Assembly: GCA_963807425.1 (NCBI GenBank)
Contig: CAWEBZ010000009.1
Span: forward strand, 80,097 to 144,096
Reading direction: 5' to 3'
DNA length: 64,000 bases
From: VRUE01 sp963807425
Lineage (GTDB): Bacteria > Actinomycetota > Thermoleophilia > Solirubrobacterales > 70-9
The position numbers and the translations under genes were made by a program. The notes under the pieces were generated by a model. The model was not told where the DNA came from. It was given only the letters and a program-made list of their open reading frames with translations, and did not search any database. Of the stretch, positions 33,688-43,085 are shown in pieces. How positions within the stretch are numbered: the stretch's first letter is position 1; each line of letters begins with the position of its first letter.

Positions 33688-34311
33688 ATGAAGACCGAAT
33701 CGAAAAGAGAGACCCGAGCCGAGAGGCAGGCGCGCACCCGGGCAGAGCTCCTTTCCACTGCTGCCAAGGTCTTCGCCCGGCGCGGTTACGAAGGCGCCTC
33801 GGTGGAGGAGATCGCGGAGGAGGCCGGCTACTCCCACGGCGCCGTCTACTCGAACTTCGACAGCAAGGCGGACCTCTTCCTGGCGGTCTTCGAGGAGTAC
33901 ATGGCTGAGCGAGCACGCGAGCTCGCCGCGACGCAGGTGGCGATCGACGGCGACGCCCCCCTGGAGGTGCGCGCCCGCGCGCTCGCCGATCAGTGGATGG
34001 AGCGCTTCGCCAAGGACCGCGAGTCCTTCCTCCTGCACATGGAGTTCATCGCCCACGCCGGCCGAGACCCCGAGCTGGCCGGGCGCTTCGGCACCCGCTC
34101 CGCCGCCCTGCGCGAGGCGATCTCGCAGTACATCTCGCACTACCAGGAGGAGGCCGGTGTCACGCTGGCGCTGCCGGCCGACGACCTGGCGCTCGTCCTG
34201 CGCGCGCTCGGCATCGGCCTCGCGGTGGAAGCGCTGGTCAGCCCCGGCGCCGTGCGAGACGACCTCTACGGCGACTTCGTCCAGCTCCTCGTCGAGATGC
34301 TGAGCCGATGA
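33688..34311 (+). CDS. TetR-family transcriptional regulator
   Basis: 207 residues. The TetR HTH is at residues about 14-60: RTRAELLSTAAKVFARRGYE, then ASVEEIAEEAGYSHGAVYSN, with the closing FDSKADLFLAVFEEY. The C-terminal ligand domain is not diagnostic. It starts 43 bases from pdxH in the divergent direction and overlaps the following methyltransferase gene by ATGA, so it probably controls itself plus the methyltransferase-GNAT genes, and possibly pdxH. Confidence 0.88.
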   Translation: MKTESKRETRAERQARTRAELLSTAAKVFARRGYEGASVEEIAEEAGYSHGAVYSNFDSKADLFLAVFEEYMAERARELAATQVAIDGDAPLEVRARALADQWMERFAKDRESFLLHMEFIAHAGRDPELAGRFGTRSAALREAISQYISHYQEEAGVTLALPADDLALVLRALGIGLAVEALVSPGAVRDDLYGDFVQLLVEMLSR

Positions 34312-35060
34312 GCACCCCCGCCTACAACCGCTTGGGAGTCAACTACACCGACTTCCGCCGGCCCGAGCCGCGGATCGAGGCGGCGATCCTGGCGGCGCTC
34401 GGAGACGCCGAGAGCGTCGTCAACGTCGGCGCCGGCGCCGGTTCCTACGAGCCCCGGGACCGCGAGGTCGTCGCGGTCGAGCCCTCGCCGGTGATGATCG
34501 CCCAGCGCCCGCCCGACGCGGCCACTGCGACCCAGGGCGTAGCCGAGTGCCTGCCGCTCGAGGACAAGAGCGTCGATGCGGCGATGGGCGTGCTGACGAT
34601 CCACCACTGGCAGGACCAGGGCCTAGGCCTGGCGGAGATGCGGCGGGTCGCCCGCAAGCGAATCGTGCTGGTGACGATCGACGTCGAGGTGCTGGCCCGG
34701 GTCTGGATCGTCGAGGACTACTTCCCGGAGGCCGCCGCGATCGACCGGGCGGCGATGCCCTCGCTGGAGTGGCTGCGGACTACCCTGCCGAACGCCGACG
34801 TGGAGACCCTGCCCTGCCCTAGCCGCTGCCTCGACGGGTTCACGATCGCGCTCTGGGACCGGCCCGAGCTGCTGCTCGATCCCGCCGTTCGCCGCGCCAG
34901 CTCGATCTGGCACCGAATCCCGCCCACCGTCGCCGAGCGCGGCCTGCGGCAGCTGGCGGCCGACCTCGAGAGCGGGCGCTGGGACCGGCGGAACGGCCAT
35001 CTCCGCAAGCGGGGTGAGCTCGACGTCGGCCTGCGACTCGTCCGGGAAGAGCTGCCGTGA
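34308..35060 (+). CDS. Class I SAM-dependent methyltransferase
   Basis: 250 residues from ATG 34308 (overlap with TetR stop). Motif I is VVNVGAGAGSYEPRDREVVA, with VEPSPVMIAQRP as the acidic loop and LPLEDKSVDAAMGVLTIHHW as motif II/III, the UbiE/MenG-like Methyltransf_11 pattern. The start reads MSTPAYNRLGVNYTDFRRPE, similar to small-molecule methyltransferases. Substrate unknown. Translational coupling to the regulator suggests induced expression, perhaps for detoxification of an organic compound. Confidence 0.82.
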   Translation: MSTPAYNRLGVNYTDFRRPEPRIEAAILAALGDAESVVNVGAGAGSYEPRDREVVAVEPSPVMIAQRPPDAATATQGVAECLPLEDKSVDAAMGVLTIHHWQDQGLGLAEMRRVARKRIVLVTIDVEVLARVWIVEDYFPEAAAIDRAAMPSLEWLRTTLPNADVETLPCPSRCLDGFTIALWDRPELLLDPAVRRASSIWHRIPPTVAERGLRQLAADLESGRWDRRNGHLRKRGELDVGLRLVREELP

Positions 35061-35067
35061 GCTGCCG

Positions 35068-35565
35068 GTGAGCGAGCGTAGGGAGCCGGCTTCGATCCGC
35101 GCGGCGGCCGATCGCGATGCCGTCGTCGTCGCGGACCTATGGAGCGAGGCCTACGTCAGGGCCGGTGGCGGCCGGACCGAGCCCTACAGCGAGGCCGAGT
35201 TCTTCGACACCGCCCGCAACGGCCAGATCTTCGTTGCCGAGCGCGGCGGTGAGCTGGTCGGCGTCGTCGCTCTCTCCGCACCCGGAGCATCCGGACGAGC
35301 GGTGGCTAGAGCCGAGGAGGCCGAGCTGTCCCGACTGGCGGTCACTGCCAAGGCACAGCGTTTGGGGATCGGCCGGGCGCTGGCCCGCCACTGCGAGCTG
35401 CAGGCCCGAGCCGCAAGCTGGAGCGCGATCGTGCTCTGGAGTCGCCTCTACCAGTCCGCAGCTCACGGCCTCTACGAATCGCTCGGTTACCGCCGCCTCC
35501 CCGAGCGCGACACGGTCGACGAGACCGGCCATCCGCGCCTGGTCTTCAAGCTCGTGCTTGCTTGA
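35068..35565 (+). CDS. GNAT-family N-acetyltransferase
   Basis: 165 residues from GTG 35068, eight bases after the methyltransferase stop. The acetyl-CoA binding motif is LSRLAVTAKAQRLGIGRALA (R/Q-x-x-G-x-G/A), and the fold's last strand-helix is SAAHGLYESLGYRRLPE, typical of GNATs acting on small amines or protein N-termini. The substrate is unknown. It is sandwiched between the methyltransferase and a RimJ/L-like GNAT in the same operon. Confidence 0.82.
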   Translation: MSERREPASIRAAADRDAVVVADLWSEAYVRAGGGRTEPYSEAEFFDTARNGQIFVAERGGELVGVVALSAPGASGRAVARAEEAELSRLAVTAKAQRLGIGRALARHCELQARAASWSAIVLWSRLYQSAAHGLYESLGYRRLPERDTVDETGHPRLVFKLVLA

Positions 35566-36159
35566 ATGGGCGCCGTGGAGAACCTCACCGCGCGCCTCGA
35601 AGGATCGATCGTCGTCCTCGAGCCACTCGGCGAGGAGCACGCAGAGGAGCTCTGGGAGGCGGCCCAGGCCCCCGAGATCTGGAGCTGGCTGGCCCATATC
35701 GGCAGCAGCCGCGAGTACTTCGACAGATGGATGGAGCTGACACTCGTCGCCGCGCACTCGGGTGCGGAGGGCCCGTTCGCCACCCGCGAGCTGTACAGCG
35801 GCAGGGTGGTCGGCAGCAGCCGCTATCTCAACGTGCGCCGCGACGACCGCTCGCTCGAGATCGGCTGGACCTGGCTCAACCCGAGCGCCTGGCGGACCGG
35901 CGCCAACGTCGAGGCGAAGCTGTTGATGCTCGAGTACGCCTTCGAGACGCTCGAGTGCGTCCGGGTCGAGTTCAAGACCGATGCTCGCAACGAGCGCTCG
36001 CGTGCGGCCCTGGCTGCACTGCCCGCTCAGTTCGAGGGCGTCATGCGAAACCACATGATCGTCCCCGACGTCGGCCAGCGCGACTCCGCCTATTACAGCG
36101 TGATCGACTCCGAGTGGCCCGAGGTCCGCGCCAACCTGCAGCGCCGCCTGCGAGCCTGA
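35566..36159 (+). CDS. GNAT acetyltransferase, RimJ/RimL-like
   Basis: 197 residues; the ATG at 35566 immediately follows the TGA of the previous gene. The sequence LEPLGEEHAEELWEAAQAPE, EIGWTWLNPSAWRTGANVEA and FKTDARNERSRAALAALPAQ follows the order of RimJ/RimL-type acetyltransferases (Acetyltransf_3). These act on ribosomal or other N-termini, or on antibiotics and amino acids. The usual QRRGYG loop is replaced by the WRTGANVEAKLL segment, as is common in this subgroup. Last gene of the operon that begins with tetR at 33688; convergent with the next TetR gene. Confidence 0.8.
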   Translation: MGAVENLTARLEGSIVVLEPLGEEHAEELWEAAQAPEIWSWLAHIGSSREYFDRWMELTLVAAHSGAEGPFATRELYSGRVVGSSRYLNVRRDDRSLEIGWTWLNPSAWRTGANVEAKLLMLEYAFETLECVRVEFKTDARNERSRAALAALPAQFEGVMRNHMIVPDVGQRDSAYYSVIDSEWPEVRANLQRRLRA

Positions 36160-36160
36160 G

Positions 36161-36790
36161 TCAGCCGCCCAGAGCCCGGTCGATGAAGGGGCCGAGCAGC
36201 TCGTCGGCCTTTGCCGCGGTCTCTTCCGGGGTGCTGGTGGGGACGGTGATGTAGCTGATCGCAAGGCGGACGAGGGATTCGGCCAGCAAGGCGACCTTGT
36301 CGGACGGCGCCTCGGGCCAGCCCTCCTGGATCGCGACCGTGAGGCGGGCGGTCGCCCACTGCACGACCGGCATGCCCTGGGTGGTGACGAAGGGCAGCAT
36401 GCCACCGGTGCCGTCATCGCTGAGCAGGATGCGGACGAGCGGGTCCTCGCCGGCGGCGCGGAGGAAGGTTTCGAGAGCGGCGTTGACGGCGGCGTGCGCG
36501 TCATCCAGATGCCCGCGCATCGCTTCCTCGACGCCGTCGAGGAAGCGCTCGCCCTCGTGGATGACGAAGGCCTGCCCAAACTCGTCGCGGCTGCCGAACT
36601 CCTTGTAGAGGGTCTGACGGCTGACGCCGGCGGCGCCGGCGATGTTCGACATCGTGATCTCCGACCAGGCACGGCTCTGCAGCTCGTCGCGGGCGGCACC
36701 GAAGAGGGTCTCGCGCAGCAGCTGGCGCGCGGCCTGGGGATAGGGCGTGCGGGTTGCCACCGTGCCAATCGTCGCAGCGGGCGCGGTCAC
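36161..36790 (-). CDS. TetR-family regulator of the alkB operon
   Basis: 209 residues from GTG 36790, selected because GTGA overlaps the rubredoxin stop; a longer frame to 36838 is open but would overlap rubredoxin. The HTH is at residues about 30-60: RAWSEITMSNIAGAAGVSRQ followed by TLYKEFGSRDEFGQAF. TetR proteins beside alkB-rubredoxin pairs (AlkU/AlkR-like) repress or tune alkane hydroxylase expression. As third gene of the operon it would give autogenous control via the palindrome at 38181-38205. Confidence 0.85.
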   Translation of the reverse strand: MTAPAATIGTVATRTPYPQAARQLLRETLFGAARDELQSRAWSEITMSNIAGAAGVSRQTLYKEFGSRDEFGQAFVIHEGERFLDGVEEAMRGHLDDAHAAVNAALETFLRAAGEDPLVRILLSDDGTGGMLPFVTTQGMPVVQWATARLTVAIQEGWPEAPSDKVALLAESLVRLAISYITVPTSTPEETAAKADELLGPFIDRALGG

Positions 36791-36960
36791 TCCTCGCCCT
36801 CCGCGGGCTCGAAGTCGACCTTGTCGCGGACGCCGCAATCGGGGCAGGCCCAGTCGTCAGGGACCTCGCTCCAAGGCGTGCCGGCCGGGAACCCCTCTCG
36901 TGGGTGTCCCTGCTGCTCGTCATAGACGTACCCGCAGCCCGGGCAGCGCCAGCGACTCAC
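36787..36960 (-). CDS. Rubredoxin
   Basis: 57 residues from GTG 36960 (GTGA overlap with alkB). The two iron-binding knuckles are CPGCGYVYD and CPDCGVRDKVDF, giving the 4-Cys site of the AlkG2 type. The spacing and the sequence GFPAGTPWSEVPDDW between knuckles match the rubredoxins that pass electrons to alkane hydroxylase. Not expected to be secreted. Reductase is not in the window. Confidence 0.93.
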   Translation of the reverse strand: MSRWRCPGCGYVYDEQQGHPREGFPAGTPWSEVPDDWACPDCGVRDKVDFEPAEGEE

Positions 36961-38141
36961 GCTGCGCTCCCGTAGCGGGCGAGGATCCGCTTGCGGGCCC
37001 GCGGCTGGATGTTGGCGCGGCTGAGGTCGCCGCCGTAGTGCTCGACCAGCAGCGGGTCCATCACCCGCCGCCACAGTGGCGGGAACCAGGCGAGAACGAT
37101 CATGCCGGCGTAGCCGGTGGGCAGCTGCGGCGCCTCGTCAACGTGGCGGAGGGCCTGGTAGCGCCGGGTCGGGTTGGCGTGGTGATCGCTGTGGCGCTGC
37201 AGGTGGTAGAGGAGGACGTTGGAGGCGACGTTGTTGCTGTTCCAGCTGTGCTCGGGGAGGCAGCGCTCGTAGCGGCCATCCTCCTTCTTCTGGCGCAGGA
37301 GGCCGTAGTGCTCGAGGTAGTTGACGACCTCGAGCAAGGAGAATCCGAGTACCGCCTGGATCAGCAAGTAGGGCAGGACGACCGGGCCGAAGGCGATCGC
37401 CAGCGCCGCGAACAAGACCACGGTCATCGCCCAGGCGCCAACGATGTCGTTGCGCAGAGACCAATGCGACTTGCCCATCCGGTCGAGGCGGGCGCACTCG
37501 ATCCCCCAGGCCGAGCTGAGGCTGCCGGCGACGGTGCGCGGCAGGAACGCCCAGAAGCTCTCCCCCAGCCGCGAGCTGGCCGGGTCCTCGGGGGTGGCGA
37601 CGCGAACGTGGTGGCCGCGGTTGTGCTCGATGAAGAAGTGGCCGTAGCCGGTCTGCGCCAGCGCGATCCGGCTCAGCCAGCGCTCTGCGTTGTCGCGCTT
37701 GTGGCCGAGCTCGTGGGCGGTGTTGATCGCGATGCCGCCGACGACCCCCATCGTCACCGCCAGGCCGAGGCTCTCGATGACCGAGAGGTCGCCGCTGGAC
37801 CAGAGCCAGCAGGCGAAGACGAGGCCGGCGTACTGGACCGGGATGAAGAGGTAGGTGCACCAGCGGTAGTAGCGGTCCTGCTCGAGCCACTTGAGGATGC
37901 TGTCGGGCGGGTTGGTCGGGTCCACCCCGATCGCGATGTCAAGCAGCGGGAAGGCAACGAAGACGAGCAGCGGGCCGAAGAACCAGAAGAACTCGAACCC
38001 GGTCACCTCTACGCTCGCCCAGGCGATGAAGGGTGCAAAAGGAATGACTAGGCCGAGCAGCCAGGCGTAGCGCTTGGCGTCGCGCCAGGTCGCCGGGTTG
38101 AGCTCGATCGCCGGCCCGTGGTCATGCGTATGCGCCTCCAT
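36957..38141 (-). CDS. alkB: Alkane 1-monooxygenase (membrane di-iron hydroxylase)
   Basis: 394 residues from ATG 38141; coding strand has AAGGAGGAGCG upstream. The three histidine boxes are complete: HELGH at 143-147, EHNRGHH at 172-178 and LQRHSDHH at 314-321, plus the NYLEHYG signature at 274-280. Six hydrophobic helices are placed before and around them. The enzyme hydroxylates terminal carbons of medium- to long-chain n-alkanes using rubredoxin electrons. It opens a three-gene overlapping operon with rubredoxin and TetR. A TetR-type palindrome lies upstream. Confidence 0.95.
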   Translation of the reverse strand: MEAHTHDHGPAIELNPATWRDAKRYAWLLGLVIPFAPFIAWASVEVTGFEFFWFFGPLLVFVAFPLLDIAIGVDPTNPPDSILKWLEQDRYYRWCTYLFIPVQYAGLVFACWLWSSGDLSVIESLGLAVTMGVVGGIAINTAHELGHKRDNAERWLSRIALAQTGYGHFFIEHNRGHHVRVATPEDPASSRLGESFWAFLPRTVAGSLSSAWGIECARLDRMGKSHWSLRNDIVGAWAMTVVLFAALAIAFGPVVLPYLLIQAVLGFSLLEVVNYLEHYGLLRQKKEDGRYERCLPEHSWNSNNVASNVLLYHLQRHSDHHANPTRRYQALRHVDEAPQLPTGYAGMIVLAWFPPLWRRVMDPLLVEHYGGDLSRANIQPRARKRILARYGSAA

Positions 38142-38180
38142 CGCTCCTCCTTGTCAAAAATGCTGGGTGCGTCCTCTTGG

Positions 38181-38205
38181 TTGACAAGATAGCCGACTTT
38201 GTAAA
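38181..38205. promoter_or_regulatory. Candidate TetR operator upstream of alkB
   Basis: TTGACAAGA (38181-38189) and CTTTGTAAA (38197-38205) are imperfect inverted repeats separated by seven bases, centred about 50 bases from the alkB start. A further TTGTCAA lies at 38151-38157, inverted to the first arm. The AT-rich block stands out against the flanks and lies between alkB and divergent secG. Confidence 0.5.
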
Positions 38206-38272
38206 GCAGCGCAACAATTTGGCCCACAATGTCAGAAGCGCTCGCGACGACATGCCGCTACCATGCCCCACC

Positions 38273-38497
38273 GTGTATACGTTGCTCAGCGTCCTCCAAG
38301 TGATCATCTCCGGCGTGCTGATCTTTCTGATCCTGCTGCACTCCGGCAAAGACGCCGGCCTCTCGGGCGCTTTCGGCATCGGCGGCGGGGGAAGCTCTTT
38401 CGGCGGCGGCTCGATGGTCGAGCGCAACCTGGATCGCGCGACGATCTTCTTCGCGATCCTCTTCGTGCTCAACACCCTGGTCTTGCTGAAGATCTAG
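38273..38497 (+). CDS. secG: SecG-type preprotein translocase subunit
   Basis: 74 residues from the GTG at 38273 (VYTLLSVLQVIISGVLIFLI), which gives the classical SecG length and start; ATG 38252 is an alternative that would add seven residues. Two hydrophobic helices flank a glycine-rich loop (FGIGGGGSSFGGGSMVERNL), which is the SecG pattern. It assists SecYEG protein export in the membrane. No Shine-Dalgarno is seen before either start, so the leader may be short. Divergent from alkB. Confidence 0.85.
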   Translation: MYTLLSVLQVIISGVLIFLILLHSGKDAGLSGAFGIGGGGSSFGGGSMVERNLDRATIFFAILFVLNTLVLLKI

Positions 38498-38503
38498 CCT
38501 GGC

Positions 38504-40880
<2,377 letters not shown>

Positions 40881-40891
<11 letters not shown>

Positions 40892-41282
40892 TCGCGGTCG
40901 TGAACTTCGACGGGCACTTGGTCACCAGAGTGTCCCGCTCCCCGACGAAGGTCCCGTCCGTCACTTCCCCGGTAAGGATGATCTCGCGGCCGCCCCGGAA
41001 GGGATCCGGGACGACGCCGCTGTAGGTGACCGGGATGCTCTCGCTGCCCCCGTCGCGATCGGCGACGCGAAAGCGCAGCCCGTCTCCCTCGCGCTGGACC
41101 GAGCCCTTGACGACCCGGCCGGTGAGGTCGTAGCTGGTGCCGGGCGCAGCCGCGAGCAGCTGCGAGGGCTCCTTGGCCTCGGTCGAGGCACTGAAGGACG
41201 TGTAGACGAGCGCCACCGCGAGCAGCACGGCCACCCCGAGGGCGACCACGAGCCGGATCTTCCGCTTGCGCTGGGGATCCAC
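40881..41282 (-). CDS. ccmE: Heme chaperone CcmE, Cys-type variant
   Basis: 133 residues from GTG 41282. A membrane anchor (about residues 10-28) is followed by the OB-fold domain: SYDLTGRVVKGSVQREGDGL, VPVTYSGVVPDPF-like stretches and IILTGEVTDGTFVGERD. The residue that in Escherichia coli is the heme-binding His is a Cys here: C123 in LVTKCPSKFTTAND. This is the C-x3-Y class of CcmE, except that the Tyr position is Phe127. It carries heme covalently to CcmF. The stop overlaps ccmF. Confidence 0.88.
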
Positions 41283-41292
41283 GAGCAGGGGA

Positions 41293-42231
41293 TTATCGCA
41301 AGACGGGACCTGGCGAGACCAACGCGAGGAATTCCGGGTCGTTCGCGAGAGACTCGAAATATCGATCTTGGTTTGCACGAATCGCCGCGATGAACGGGGT
41401 GCCCTGCAGCGAGCGCACAAGCTGCAAGGACTCCTCATGACGGCCTTTCATCGCCAAGACGCACGCGAGGTTGTAGCGGATGTCGTTTTCCTCATAGGGC
41501 TTGGTAGCCATTCCTTCTGCAACGCGAAGATCGGCCTCTGCTTCCGCAAGGCGGCCCAGCCTCTTCAACATCGCAGCGCGATACGAAAGAAGTCGAGCGA
41601 TGAGATTCGGCCGGGTCTCAGGAGGACGAAGCGCGATCGCATCGTTATATGCGCGCAGCGACGCAACCTCTGACTCCCGACCAGCGCGAGAATTCGCGTG
41701 AGCAACTGCTCGGGAGAACTGTGCGTCCCAATTGTCTGGTTCGACTTCCGCGTACCGATCGAAGTAGAGGGCTGCTTTCGCCCACTCTCGAGCAGCCATC
41801 AGACCATGAGCGGCCCCCAAGAGTGCCCCCGCGGGAACGCGTTCATCTTCATTCTTCCCATGAGCGGCATCGAGGCTTTCTAGGGTTTGAAGCAGCGAAG
41901 ACAGCGACCGTCGGATCTGGTCGGACTGCGCCACGTCATCCAGCGACAGATCGCCGCCGCTTATAGCCAAGAGACTGTCCAAGCCGTTTTCAGCCAGGGA
42001 TCTGTTCATGCTTTGGGCCTTTTCGCTTGCGGTGCGACGCAGGCGCGCCTCAAGCCCACCGGGCCCCACCTTGAGCCTTTCAGTTCTGGTCACGACGACA
42101 GACAGCACCACGAGCGATGCTCCGAGTGCGCACAGGCCGATCTGGGTCTCACTGGCCGCAGCCGTCAACCCTCCGGCTGCCAGAGCACAGCCGGCCAGCA
42201 AGAGAACAAAGCCTCCATGTCGCTCAATCAC
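41293..42231 (-). CDS. TPR-repeat membrane protein
   Basis: 312 residues from GTG 42231, supported by an AGGAGG Shine-Dalgarno on the coding strand. Two N-terminal hydrophobic segments (about residues 7-28 and 33-50, FVLLLAGCALAAGGLTAAAS and LGASLVVLSVVVTRTERL). The C-terminal half has TPR-like pairs of helices: GAAHGLMAAREWAKAALYFD, EPDNWDAQFSRAVAHAN, AETRPNLI-like and RYNLACVLAMKGRHEESLQL. No recognised enzyme domain. It is 10 bases from the ccmE start on the same strand and could be a ccm-associated interaction protein, but this is inference. Confidence 0.7.
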   Translation of the reverse strand: MIERHGGFVLLLAGCALAAGGLTAAASETQIGLCALGASLVVLSVVVTRTERLKVGPGGLEARLRRTASEKAQSMNRSLAENGLDSLLAISGGDLSLDDVAQSDQIRRSLSSLLQTLESLDAAHGKNEDERVPAGALLGAAHGLMAAREWAKAALYFDRYAEVEPDNWDAQFSRAVAHANSRAGRESEVASLRAYNDAIALRPPETRPNLIARLLSYRAAMLKRLGRLAEAEADLRVAEGMATKPYEENDIRYNLACVLAMKGRHEESLQLVRSLQGTPFIAAIRANQDRYFESLANDPEFLALVSPGPVLR

Positions 42232-42359
42232 CGCCGTCCCTCCTAAGTGGCGCCACTTCCTTGCGCAAAAGCTTGCCGCTCCGTGATGGTAGAGCGGTGC
42301 CCCCGACGAGGGGTGGTTTCGCTCAGGGCCGGCGTGACGATCTGTGAGAATCCAAGGCG

Positions 42360-43076
42360 ATGGCAAAGGGAGAGGCGAGCGATCCAGTCCTGCTGATCAC
42401 CGGAGCGAGCAGCGGCATCGGCGCCGCGACCGCGCGGGCCGCCGCCGGGACGCACCGGCTGGTGCTGGCGGCGCGCCGGCTAGAGCCGCTGGAGGAGCTG
42501 GCCGCCGAGCTCGGCGGAGCGGAGCGGGCGCACGCCGTCCGCTGTGACGTCACCGAGTGGGACCAGGTCGAGGCGATGGCCGCCGCCGCCCACGAGCAGT
42601 TCGGTCGCATCGACGCCGTCTTCGCCAACGCCGGCTTCGGCGCCTCACGCGGCTTTCTCGAGGAGTCGGTCGAGCACTGGCGCTCGATGATCCTCACCAA
42701 CGTCTATGGCGTCGCGCTGACGATCCGCGCCACTCTCCCCCACCTGCTCGAGCGCGGCGACGGCCATTTCGTCATCACCAGCTCGGTCGCCGGGCGGCGG
42801 GCGCTGCCGGGGTCCCTCTACTCAGCGACCAAGTGGGCGGCTACGGCAATCGGCGAGGCGCTGCGGGCCGAGCTGCGCCAGATGCACGAGAACCGCGACA
42901 TCCGCGTCACCCTGATCGAGCCGGGGATGACCGACACGCCTTTCTTCGACAACCGCCCTGGAGAGTGGGCGCTACGCGACGACGACATCGCCAAAGCGGT
43001 GATCTTCGCCCTCGAGCAGCGCCCGGGCGTCGACGTCAACGAGATCCTGATCCGCCCGACCAGCCAGCCGATCTAG
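42360..43076 (+). CDS. Short-chain dehydrogenase/reductase
   Basis: 238 residues with ITGASSGIGAATARA at the N-terminus (cofactor binding), NAGFG, the catalytic serine in VITSSVAGRRA and Y-x3-K in LYSATKWAA. The Ala-Ala-Arg-Arg after the second strand (VLAARRLEPLEE) suggests NADP preference. The substrate is unknown; it is a classical SDR. Single gene, convergent with the 943-residue secreted protein. Confidence 0.9.
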   Translation: MAKGEASDPVLLITGASSGIGAATARAAAGTHRLVLAARRLEPLEELAAELGGAERAHAVRCDVTEWDQVEAMAAAAHEQFGRIDAVFANAGFGASRGFLEESVEHWRSMILTNVYGVALTIRATLPHLLERGDGHFVITSSVAGRRALPGSLYSATKWAATAIGEALRAELRQMHENRDIRVTLIEPGMTDTPFFDNRPGEWALRDDDIAKAVIFALEQRPGVDVNEILIRPTSQPI

Positions 43077-43085
43077 CTCGCGCCG

